The notes under the pieces: generated by a model | The model's input: the letters and a program-made list of their open reading frames with translations, nothing else | What the model was told of the DNA's origin: nothing | The model's database searches: none | In this document: one piece after another, positions 1 through 11,302 of the stretch | Layout: each line of letters starts with the position of its first letter | How positions within the stretch are numbered: position 1 is the first letter of the stretch | NCBI GenBank assembly: GCA_023515795.1 | Contig: JALGPX010000002.1 | Location: 47,337 to 111,336, forward strand | Length of the DNA stretch: 64,000 nucleotides | DNA from: Amoeboaphelidium occidentale | Taxonomy: Eukaryota; Aphelidiomycota; Aphelidea | Direction: 5' to 3' | Position numbers and translations under genes: made by a program

Positions 1-494
1 GTTGTCCCATGAGTGCGCGGCCTAGTCAGAGATGAGCTGAACCTCAGAGAGTTCCTGCAGCGTCTAAGCAGTAAATTTTGCATTGACATCGTCATCGTTT
101 CGTTGAGAATCAGGCAATTCTAAAACAGCAATTTAATGAAGCAGGCAATGCTTTAGGTTTCCAAATGACTTAGCATCAAAGTCTTTACAGATGCGAGATA
201 AGTGAGGAAGTTACGGTTTCACGATCGTCAAAGGTTGCTTGCAGGTGAAAGGATCTCTGACCAGGCCCTGATCACTGTAACCAGCATCAGAGGTAACAGA
301 AACTTACTTGGTACCAAAAAAAGATATTACTTCTAGCATCCTCCTTTGAACGTGAAACACCTAGAAAGACCCTCTCCTAGTTTTGCGTTTCTCAGTATTA
401 ATTCGCATTCCGCTGTGTCCAGTTGAAACAGCGACAGTGGCGCAGTCCCGAGGAATCACACTCATTTCCCCTTCACGATAAACTCCGTAGCAGA
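1..494. other. Left-edge non-coding stretch upstream of INTS6
   Basis: No reading frame of note, tRNA-like B box or recognisable protein segment is seen on either strand. It probably holds the 5' flank of the INTS6-like gene and perhaps an unidentifiable tail of a neighbour cut by the window edge. The short frames at 361-588 (-) and 423-494 (+) are not supported by any protein similarity. Confidence 0.4.
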
Positions 495-3400
495 ATGACG
501 ATTGTCCTGTTCGTTTTGGATAATACATCGCCGACCATGTCGCTGTACTTTCCGCATGGGAAGCATTTTGAGTATACAAATGCTTCATCGCCGCATACTT
601 CCAGAATTAAATACACACGCTTTCATGCTGCGATTCACTCTGTTCAGTCGATAGTTAACGAATTCAGCTCACGAAAAGAGGAAATTAATTTTGCTCTGTT
701 TCCTACGTCGGAGGCAGAGACTGCTGAAGGTTTTTTGGGGCTTTGAAGGTTTCTAAATTTTAACGTATTCAGGTGGCTTCATTTACGCTGCTGATTCTAG
801 ACAGTTTCTGGATTCCGTTGCTACGACTGTTCGATATGTGCCGAACGCCGTTGCTCGTAATATCTAATGATGTTATTTATAACTGTGGCTAAATTGTGTA
901 GAGGGCGAGAAGAAGGCGTCAGTGCTCCAAACAATAACGAAAGCGCATGGATTCCTGAAGGCTTACAATTATCCTGTTCTAACAAATTTTGGTTGCGGGT
1001 TTTATCCTCCTATGGCCGAGCCCATGTTTGTATTTGTGTTGACCTCTGAGCAGTTCATCACGGAAACACAGTTCAAGACGGACTTCTTGTGGAACCTTCA
1101 AACAAGCATTTTCTTGTTTGTTGAAGAGCGCTTCATACATCCTGTTGGGCACAATTCATTACTAAGTCTTATGAAACAGTATAGCACGGAAATCAGCAGT
1201 GTTCTATTCGAATGCTCGACAATATTTGAGCTGCAAGCTGCTTTAGAATCATCTTTAGGTCCAAGAAAGTTCACATTCACACGTGAGACAAGATACCGTT
1301 TAACATATACTCATAATCAGTCTGCTTTGCCATTGAAACAGAAGGTGGTTTACTCGCCTACTTCAGTTCGCTTTGCTTGTAAGTTTGAGCATGCTGTGAA
1401 TGCAAACGTTATACCAGCTGATATTGTACATAATTCGCCGTGTAACTACAAGAACATTAACAAGATACGGAGCAATGCTTCTTCAACGGCTCACATACAA
1501 AAAATTTATGAGTATGTCGAAAGAAATGTTTCTGAATTGGGATCATGGCCTATTCCAATGAAGGACACATTGAACGAAAATGAGTTTTCTCCTACTGTTG
1601 AAGCATCTGTATCTTGTCCTCATATTTATTTTGTGGAAGGGCAAGATGTTAAATGGCCTCCAAAGCCTCAGCCGCCGTATGCAAGGTACACTCTTGATCC
1701 ACAGCAAACAAGTGGGATTTACGAGGAGCTGAATGAGATTTGTAAAAGAACAAACTACAAGATTTTCATTTGTTATGGGTCTAAATCCGATTATGAGAAC
1801 AATAGGCCTTTTGGATACATCAAGAAAAGTTCTGCATCTGAAACGCCGTATTATTGGTTATATGTTCTACCATACAACTTTCCAACACTTTTCTGGCTAC
1901 TAGATCACTACAACCGCCAGCAACAACCTTCATTCTACAAGCTAACATTACAGAGCGTTAAAGAAGAGGAGGACTTGATAGAGCAATACGTTAAAAGCTT
2001 GCCGCCATACTATATCAGCCCCATGAAGGAATTGATACCCAAATTCACAAGTCCTGCTTTATGTCACAAAATGTTACAGGCTTTAGCTATGCATCCTTAT
2101 CCCATGGGATACTTTGATGTTATAAAAATGCCATTGTTTAATCATGTTGCTAAACAGATGAAGAATTTGTTCCTTCAGTTCAGGAAATCTTGGGAGGACG
2201 CTGTTAGAGTTGGTTTAGTTACTACGAATTCCTCAGAAACGGTTCCTGACAATAGTGAGCTTAGTATTTCGGTCAAGGAGATAACATCCCGATTTGGAAA
2301 AGTCGTTGTTGGTAATGCTTTTGATGTTCCAAGGGAAATGCTTGTAATGCAGTGGAATTTGAGGCTGAAGAAATTGTATAATTTCGAGTATCCAAAGAAT
2401 GAAATTGATGCCAACCGTGTTTCATTATCCGACTACAACTCGATAAAGATGCCGCAGTCTGTAGAAACGATTTTAAACGGCTGGGGTATCATGCCAAGAA
2501 AGACCGAAAACGCTGCCAAACCCGATTATGAAAAGCAAGTTGATGATAATAAGAAATTTCTTCAACCCCGCTCGGAGTTACAAGAGCAGCTCGATGGTAA
2601 ACATGCTGTATCGATTAAACAGATGAGCGATTACAATGAAAAGCGAAATGAACTTAAAAGAACAAGTCTCCGTCCATTGGATGAGAATATGGAAGCTATT
2701 CTGGATAAGATGTGTTTTGGTAATCCGTACAGATTTTCCAGTAAAATGAGCGAAAATAATAAGCAGGATTTTGGTGGAGATGTCAACCCTGGCGATTTTG
2801 TCGATTCTGGATCCGAATCCAATTATGGGAGCCGATGGAGAATTCATGCTCCTTCAAAACAGAAGATTGAAAACAAAATTAAAAGAATATCGGATTTGAA
2901 TGTATCTCGGGTGTTAATTGAACGAATGACTCTTGTTGCTTTTGATGAAAGATTGTTAAACGAAGAGTATGACAGAAATGAATGCTTGAATGAAGTAAAA
3001 ACTCAGCAACTTTTACCAGCAATCGAAGAGTATGAAAAGAAGAATAAGAAAAAGGCTCATCCTAAAGTCTCCAAGAAGCCTCCAACAATTACTTTACCAA
3101 GCCGTGAGGAGAAAATACAAGCGAATAATGAGGCTAAAATGTCTGAGAGTCCTACATCTATAACAGAAGATGACTCTAACAGCGTAGCAGATTCGGAATC
3201 TTCGAGCAAAAGTTCTTTGAGTGAAGATACACATGTGAATGGAGGAAAGCCAGTTGATAAAGAAAAATCAGCGTCAAAGGAACAGAAATCAGCAAAAGTT
3301 GGGGAACCTACAAAAGAAAGAAGGCCATCGTTGAAAGATAAAATTGCACTCGTAAAAAGTGCCCCCGATCTTCCAAAAGTCGGTTTGGCTCAGCCACCAA

Positions 3401-4722
3401 AGATTGTTCCAACTGTTAAGCCAGCTATCAAAAGTCTTTCCTCATCACTGCAAACTTTACCACCTTGGGAGGAGGATGAGGAGAATCAATACAGCCCAGA
3501 AGAAAAGCCTATGTCCATCGCACCCTTGATTACTAAAATTCCAAATCCAACTCTGAGTATTGAAGGACCACAAGATCCAAGAAGGATGCAATCAAACGCT
3601 GCAAGTATGAAACCATCCGAATTAATTGCTCAAGAGCTACCGCCAATATTTTCTGCCAATGGATCAAGTTTTGCTGAAATTAAGGTACCTAAAAGTATTC
3701 TGAAGCCCACGGTTCCTCATATTAACCAGCACGAGCTGATTTCGAAAATGGATCAAATTAGCAGCAAAAAGTCGATTTTTCTATCTTCTAAAAGCATACT
3801 TGATCATAAAGAAGAAGACATTACGGAATCGGCAAGTGCAAAAAAATCCTCACTAGCTCGTGTTCCATCGAAAAATAATGCCAACGTCGTCGACCTTCTT
3901 GCGGAAAGCGACAGTGACGACAATGAAGAAGAAGAAATTAGGCTTCCAAGAAGAAAGACTTTCAAGAGTTCATTTCAGCCTGAACCTTCTTTTAATACGG
4001 TAGAGAAGGATAATGATACTGAAGAAGATATTTTACCGCTTAAGAAAAAGCAGAAGAGCCACAGTTCAGTTTCCAACACAGTTGAGATGGCAGTAATGAA
4101 ACGAATTCAAAGGAGAACGATACCTGATACATCAAGCTCATCAAGTGAATCCAGCTCAAGCGATGAGGAACCCTTAATTGAGGTATACAAGAAATTCAAT
4201 GCGCAAAACTCAGCAGCGAGACCAACTTTAAAAGCATTGCCGGCGATAGAAAGGAAATCGGTGTCTCACGCTAGGGCAGAAGTCCCAAATGTACCTGCAC
4301 AACCTATTCCGAGCTTGGCACCATCAAAACCAGAGACTGTTTCACGTGGATCCTTTAATCTTGCTACTAGAACTGTTCAAAAAAATGTAGTCCAAGAAAA
4401 ATTGTTTATTTCTAGCACTGACATAAAAGACTTAAGAGCATCAGCTGTGAAGTCATCAAGTGCACGGTCGCAAGAAACAGGTGTTGTCTTGTCGGAGTCT
4501 AAAGTTGCGATGAAGATTAACTCGATATCTCCGCTGTTTCGTATGCCTATTAATGAAAAAAGACTTAAGGAGCTTTCATCGATAGTTGAACTGCAACTTC
4601 ATACAATAAGTTCTGAGGGCGAAAAACTTTTGTTTCTTCAGGGCCTTATTGGTGAGGCAAAGTTGCATTCGCAGTTGAGCTTAGTTGATGTTCTGGAGAT
4701 GAAACTGAAGGATTTCTTTTAA
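495..4722 (+). CDS. INTS6: Integrator complex subunit 6-like protein
   Basis: Spliced model 495-729, 773-856, 902-4722 (introns of 43 and 45 nt; 1379 aa). The N-terminus MTIVLFVLDNTSP is the first strand of a VWA domain; the MIDAS motif is degenerate (DNTSP where metazoan INTS6 has DTSAS). The second exon and start of the third continue the VWA fold. About residues 330-480 carry the diagnostic INTS6 core, including RPFGYIKKS, VLPYNFPTLFWLLD and YVKSLPPYYISPMKELI. A long charged, Ser-rich disordered region follows, and the last ~60 residues form the helical INTS6/SAGE1-type C-terminal domain. In other eukaryotes INTS6 belongs to Integrator, which cleaves snRNA and attenuates nascent transcripts, and recruits PP2A. 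The start is the first Met that opens the VWA strand. Family assignment is firm; function in this organism is inferred. Confidence 0.87.
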
Positions 4723-4868
4723 GCGTTTTTACAGCGGCTAGAGATCAAATTGTCTTCTTCCCGTGCACGCAGCTCAAATCCAGAACATGTGATTGATGAT
4801 TCGCCAACGCCGCCGTATAAAAATAAACGACTTGCTGCAAAACCTTTTTGCGACTTCACAAGGACTAA

Positions 4869-7800
4869 ATGGACTTTGTATTTATTCCGATACCTTGTTA
4901 CATTCAAGAGCAGACATCTGGATCTGTTGTTCAGATAGATGATCGTGTTTCATTGATCACATCTTTGGTAAAGGTCGGGGACGAAGCCAAGAACAGATTC
5001 AAAGTCCAAGTAGACGTTTTTCCTATGGATGAGAGTGATCCAGTCATCGCTAAGCAAATTGCAGCAGTTTGTATTCATGGGCCATTGAAACAAGTCCAAG
5101 CGGCACGATTATGGTTGATGAACCATCTTTTGAAACAGGTTTACTTTCAGGAACTAGACTTATCATTAGGAAATGCTTCCAGTACGTTGCAACTCATATC
5201 ATTTATTCCAAACTGGAACTTTTGCCTTGAAAGATTACGTGAGAGATCGTTTATTAGAGATCGAAGAGGTTTCAAATGTTCAAACACGGATTACGATCAA
5301 GAACTCAAAGTTTTGCCTCCCACCGGTAACCCTCCTTGACGGGCCTACTGATGCTATTATCGAACTGTATGGGTCTTACCACGGAATACAGAAGGCAAAG
5401 ATAAAAATCTTTGAACTCTTGGCCGAGCTAAAAGACATGGCAATCGAGAGATATCCCGTTAATGTCAAAACTATTCCACTTTTATCTGGAAGAGGAAAGC
5501 ACAGATTCTTCGATCTAATGGCTGCAGAACATGTTTCAATCTTTACTCTTGATCCTTGCCCTGATATTTCTGTTTTGGATACCAAAGAAAGCGATCCTAG
5601 TCTCGAAAACTCGAACATCCTTCTTATCGGTAAGGATAATTCATCTGTTAAAGCTACATGGAGCAAAATTGATCAGTTATTTAAGGCGAAAGGATCAACC
5701 ATGAAGAGCAAATCAGTTCCGATTGACCTCAAGAAGCTTCAACTTCTTGTCCAAGAAAACCACAACACCTTGAAGGATATCCTTATTTTAAATGCGACTC
5801 ACATGAAAATCAGCATGCTTGACTCTGACAGGTCTAAAGGTCCTGAATTAGTTAAGATGACTATAAGCGGAGAATTGGATAGTTGTATAGAGAATACGAT
5901 CAAAGAAATTGTCGATCTTTGCACTAAGTTCTTTTACTTGCGTATAAGTTTATCCAACTCTCTTGTTACAGAGTTGAGCAAGCAAAATGTATCAAAGGCA
6001 GCTTTCGTGAAAAGATTTTCTAGAATGGTTCAAAGGACAGGTTGCGAAATTAATGTTGTTGGGAGTGTAATTGTTTTGACTGGCTCAGCGGACGCAGTGA
6101 CAGAAGCAGGACGAATGATAAAAGAAGTTGAGGATTTGCAGCATCTCATCAAAGAAGTAAGATTTTCGGTGGAACTTGCAAGTCTTTACAAAGATTTCAT
6201 CACTGGAAAGAAGAATGGCAAAATTACAAAGATTACCAAGGGCGCTGGCGTCAACATTACATTCGACGAGACAATGCCTCACCAATTAATAATGGACATT
6301 TTTAGTCCAGTTTATGGTAAAGCGTTAGATGGATTTCAACAAATGATACAAGAGTTGCCAGCAGAAATGAAGTTTTACGTTTCAGATACTCACCACAAGA
6401 GAATAATTGGTGTTGGAGGCAAGAATATCCAGTCTATCATGAAAGTTTACGGCGTTTATGTTAAGTTTATGAGTAATGAAGAGTTTGGTAGTGTTGGCGG
6501 AAAGTGTTACTTTGACAACAATGTGCTGGCTAGAACGCCAGCAAAGAACAGTGCGAATCTCAAGAGTTTATATCATGCCGTTATGGATCTTATTGATGTA
6601 GAGGACAGAAACAAAGTTATCAAGACTATTGACGTCAATTTGTTTTCACATCGTATCCTGTATAACAAACGAACTGAGATTGAAGATTCTTCCTCTGCAA
6701 GACTTTCTTTTCCTGATCTCTCAAGCGGCCTACAGACAATTACTATAGAAGGACCTGAAAAATCAACCATGGCAGCCACCAAAATAGTGAATTCAACCAT
6801 TAACGTCTCTGCTGGAATAATCTTCATCTCAGAAAAATCTGACATCACAGTGCTGAAAGGTTACAACGCTTTAGTATCTATACTAGATACTAATGCTGTC
6901 AAGCTACACAGCAGCGCTTTGATAAAAGATAAGCTCAAAATACTCACCGTTACCATGAGTCAATCAACATTCTTGTCCCACTTTGAGACAGTTAAAACTA
7001 AAATTTTGGATATGTTCAAGAACAATGGCATCGAAGTCCATTCATTGAAGGAAGCTCCTGTTGAGATTGCTTACCACGAAAAGTCAAAGTCTGCGGAAGA
7101 TTCAGGTAATGATGCTGAGACTTCCAACGCTAAAAACGACTCTCAAATGTTTCAAAGCATGTCCTCAATATCACTTGTCGATAAACTATCTGGTGCAGCA
7201 GATTCGAAATTTACAGGCTCTGCTCCGAACTTGAGATCTCTTTTACCGGAAAGCCAGACTCCAGAAAAGAAGTTTCACCCAGCAATCGGCAATAATGGGA
7301 CCAGAACGTCATCTACAAGCTTATCAAAAGCTGAAGGGTTTACAGCCGCCGTGGACCAAATTACTTCAAGTATTCCACCGCTTATCAATCAAGCGCCGGG
7401 ATCTTCAGCTTTGCCAAACACTGGAGTTGCAACAAAGAAAGTAAGCGTTTCAATGATGAATCCTTATAGGCGTACAACTCTGAATGGCCAAGGATTTTCT
7501 GATCAAATGTTTTCGGATGGCTCAACAGTCGTTCCTAGTGATTCAGATATCACTCAATACTCTTCTGATTACCAAGATGATAGCGACCAACAATCCAAAA
7601 AGGGAACTCAAGGCGACACCCTTAACAGAAAAATGACTCCACCAAGGATTAGCACTCAAATCGACGATGAGACCATTATCCATCAAGAAACTGTCGTGAC
7701 AGAGACTCAGGTTAGTGCTGAATTCGTTTCCTCCGTCATTAAGAACATACTCCCAATGGACTCAAATAACAGTAAGAAATTTAAAAGAAAAGACTTAAAT

Positions 7801-8545
7801 TATTAGGACTTGATTTGCTCTTGGACTCCCTGGACCTAGGAAAATACAAACAAACATTCCTGGATAACGATGTCGATTTCGAAATGTTTATGAAGTTGAA
7901 AGAAGAAGACTTCAAAGAGCTTGGTTTGTCGTTAGGTGCTAGAAAGAAGCTAGTGACTGCGATGGAAGAGGTGAAAGCAAGGCGAGACCAAGACGTTTCT
8001 TATCGATCATCAACTACAAACCCTCCAGAAACAAAAGTTATCCTTCCAACAGTTTCGGCACCAGTATCTCCTGCAACCTGGTATAATAAGAACGATTGGA
8101 ATACAGCAAATACCCAAGGTAAATCTTTCTGTGCAAATACTAAATTTAAGGTTCGTTCGGTTATAATGGAGGATCATTTTCAAACGGCTTTGCCTTGGGG
8201 CCCGGAGCATCAAAATCGATACCTTCCAGTCCTACAACTTTGGCACCTACTTCAAATCCATTTTCGATCAACGTCGCGCAAAACGCATCCAATACTTCTG
8301 TTGGACAAGTCTCACCGAACAAAACAAGCGGATTTGCACCTGCGTTACTAAGCCCTCTAACCTCAAGGCCATTCTTCCCAGCTGGCTTAGGAATACCAAA
8401 ACCACATAGTTTTTCTAGTTCCAATACACCGTTGATGCAAAAAAGTTTGACAACAGAAGATCAAGCAGGTAAGCAATCACAAGGAAGACCACGAATCCAT
8501 ACAGACCCTTCGTTGTATGATACCAAAGGAAACAATACCAAATAG
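4869..8545 (+). CDS. Multi-KH plus SAM domain RNA-binding protein (Bicaudal-C-like)
   Basis: Spliced model 4869-5181, 5234-7771, 7807-8118, 8151-8545 (introns 52, 35 and 32 nt; 1185 aa). Several KH-type segments run through residues ~30-620; the clearest has HHKRIIGVGGKNIQSIMKVY, the GXXG loop being GGKN. A Ser-rich linker follows, then a SAM domain at ~955-1020 (LDSLDLGKYKQTFLDNDVDF, then LGLSLGARKKL). The tail is Ser/Pro/Asn-rich. KH repeats followed by SAM is the Bicaudal-C/BICC1 arrangement; such proteins bind mRNA 3' regions and polymerise through SAM in the cytoplasm. The ATG at 4869 is the first in frame after an upstream stop. The first intron (52 nt, AAAG acceptor) is the least certain splice. 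A fungal vigilin-like relative with SAM is an alternative label. Confidence 0.75.
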
Positions 8546-8580
8546 AAAATTCCAACTGAAATACCCAGATTTTATTCAAA

Positions 8581-10904
8581 TCAGATGCTGAACAAAAGCT
8601 CAGTGTACTTAGGGAACGGCCAACTCTTGTCTGGGATAATTTGTTCCAAACGATCAACAATATCACGCAATTCGCGCATGACAGGCAACAACTTTTCAGC
8701 AGCCAAAGTATCAGCGCCGTCGTGCGTACCAACGACAACATCAATTGCTTCGCCCAACTTCTCAGCAGATCCTTGCAAAGTAACAGTCAAATCACCCAAA
8801 GTTTTAAGGACGTTCTTCTCAGGATCAGCACTAACTCCAGCATTCTTCAAGTTGTTTGAAGACTCGGCCAAAAACTTACGGTATTCAAATGCAGTTGGAA
8901 TGATGCTGGTCAAAACAATAGATTTCAAAGTGTTTGCTTCAATCAACAATTCCTTAGAATACTTCTCTGTAAGAACATGATAACGGGCATCCAACTCAGC
9001 TTCACTGAAAACTTCAGTAGTCTTGGTCAACATAGTCTTGTGCTTTTCATCCAATAAAGCCTTGAAAGCTTCAGTCGAGTTCTTGAAGTTCGGAAGTCCA
9101 CGCTTAGCAGCTTCAGCATGCCATTCTGCAGAGTAACCATCACCCTCGAAACGGATGTTCTTGGTCTTCTTGATGAATTCCTTCAATACAGCAAAAACTT
9201 CATCAGTGGTTGGATCGCGCTTTCCACCGGTCTTAGTTTCAATTGCAGCAGTAATTTCCTTCATCGAAGCAGCAGCTGCAGCGTTCAACAAAGCAACAGG
9301 GAAAGAAGGACTCTGCTTTGCACCAACAGCACGGAATTCAAACTTGTTTCCGGTAAAGGCAAAAGGAGAGGTTCTGTTTCTGTCGGTCAAATCACGAGCA
9401 ATCTCAGGAAGAGTCTTGACCTTAACATCCAAAACGGTACCGCCAACCTTAATTGAGGTGATATGAGGCTGAACCTTCTTTTGAACTTCACGTCCTTCTT
9501 CGACAGCGTTCAAAACTTCATTCAAATGATCACCCATGAAAACAGAGATGATGCTAGGTGGAGCTTCATTTCCACCCAAACGATGATCGTTGCTAGCAGA
9601 AGCAATACCGCATCTCAACAATGCACTGTGTTTGTAAACTGCATTGATGGTTGCAACCAAGAAGGTCATGAAGACAGGGTTGGCCTCAGGCTTGCTTGTA
9701 GGATCCAACAAATTAATACCGGTATCAGTGGACATGGACCAGTTGCAATGTTTGCCGCTTCCGTTAATTCCATGGAAAGGCTTCTCGTGGAACAATGCCT
9801 TCAACTTGTGACGATGAGCAACTTTGTGCAAAGTAATCATAGTCAACAAATTGTGGTCAACTGCCAACGGAGCTTCTTCAAAGATAGGAGCCTAAAAGTG
9901 AGAAACGTCAAGAAACAAAGTTTACCATTTCAAATTGAGCAGGAGCAACTTCATTGTGACGAGTTTTAATTGGAACACCCAATTTAAACAATTCAAGTTC
10001 TGTTTCAGACAAAGCAGCCAACACTCTTGAAGGGATCGAACCAAAGTAATGATCTTCCAATTGCTGATGCTTAGGAGGGATAGAACCCAGAAGAGTTCTT
10101 CCAGCAATCTTCAAATCAGGACGCAAAGCGTATAAGCCACGGTCCAACAAGAAGAATTCTTGTTCAGTTCCCAAAGTAGCAGCAACTCTGGTGACGTCCT
10201 TGTGACCCAAAAGATGCATCAATTTTGTAGCAGACTGGTTGACAGCTTCAACAGAACGCAACAAGATGGTTTTTTCATCCAAAGCTTCACCATTGTAACC
10301 AATGAAAACAGAAGGAATGTACAAGATCTTGGTACCGTTTGGTCCTTCTTGCAAGAACAACGGAGAAGTTGTATCCCAAACTGTGTAACCACGAGCTTCA
10401 AATGTAGCACGGACACCACCATTAGGGAAACTGGAAGCATCAGGCTCAGCTTGCATCAATTGGGTTCCGGAGAATTGGTCAACAGGAACAGTTTCTTCAC
10501 CAAATGGACCATTGACACTTTTCAAGCTCATAAAAGTATCATGCTTTTCAGCGGTGGTATCAGTCTGAGGTTGAAACCAGTGAGTAAAGTGTGTTGCACC
10601 ATTATCGGTAGCCCAAACTTTGACGGCATGGGCAATCGCATCGCCTGAGAGAGTCAGAACTTGTCAAAACTGAAAACTTACCAGTTGGCTTATCCAAAGA
10701 CTTGTGGCCACGCATTTGACGAATGAAGTCAGCAAAGACGGGCTTAGGCAAATGGGACTGCATCTTCTTGAGGGTGAACACATTCTCTGCAAAGATTTCG
10801 GAGACAGTTAATTGTCTCTTGGAGATCGGATCAACTGGGTAAGTTGTTGCTCTGGATGGCCTGACGACCTGCTCTAGGACACTGTTAATTCTGGCGTTCT
10901 GCAT
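8581..10904 (-). CDS. glnN-like: Glutamine synthetase type III
   Basis: Spliced on the minus strand as 10904-10682, 10644-9926, 9891-8581 (introns 37 and 34 nt; 750 aa). It carries GSIII-specific blocks: [104 protein letters not shown] and [20 protein letters not shown]. These cover the ammonium, glutamate and ATP sites of the ATP-dependent glutamate-to-glutamine reaction. Its ~750 residues fit GSIII and not the ~360-residue GSII usual in fungi. Both introns look like those of neighbouring genes, so it is a native nuclear gene and not contaminating bacterial DNA. It converges with the KH-SAM gene, 35 nt between the stops. Confidence 0.95.
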
Positions 10905-11302
10905 TTTGACTTTAATTCAGTTTAAGGGCAGAAACACTCTGGAAAAAATATGATGCTTCTGTTTGGGCCTGAAAGTTTGTCATCGCTCGCCATGGATAAT
11001 CGATCACACTTCTGGTGGCGCGGAGCTTGGCGAAATTCAACATGAACGCGAAAAGTTCAACCTTCCACTACTGGATTTTAAGGCAAGTTCGTGATAAGGT
11101 CGGAATTATATTGGGTAGCATCTGACACGAAGCTTGTGACACTGAGCTTATTTAAGTTAAGAGAAAGTAAAGGTTTGATATGGTTCCGGCACTTAAATAT
11201 TTACGTTCTAAAGTCGCATTCATTCGTAATATCGTTGTAAAGTGGTGCTGCTGCTATTAATAGCTCAATCAATTTCTTTGCTGTGTGATTCTACCGAAAC
11301 TG
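10905..11302. promoter_or_regulatory. Divergent intergenic region, GSIII (-) and receptor kinase (+)
   Basis: About 400 nt between two divergent start codons. It has AT-rich patches (for example around 11188-11200) but no open frame and no RNA gene that I can recognise. It must contain both promoters; no specific operator can be claimed. Confidence 0.45.

Noticed and set aside
4750-4938. Upstream frame as the true N-terminus of the KH-SAM protein
   Set aside because: It has no ATG start (only TTG), and a clean ATG preceded by an in-frame stop exists at 4869.
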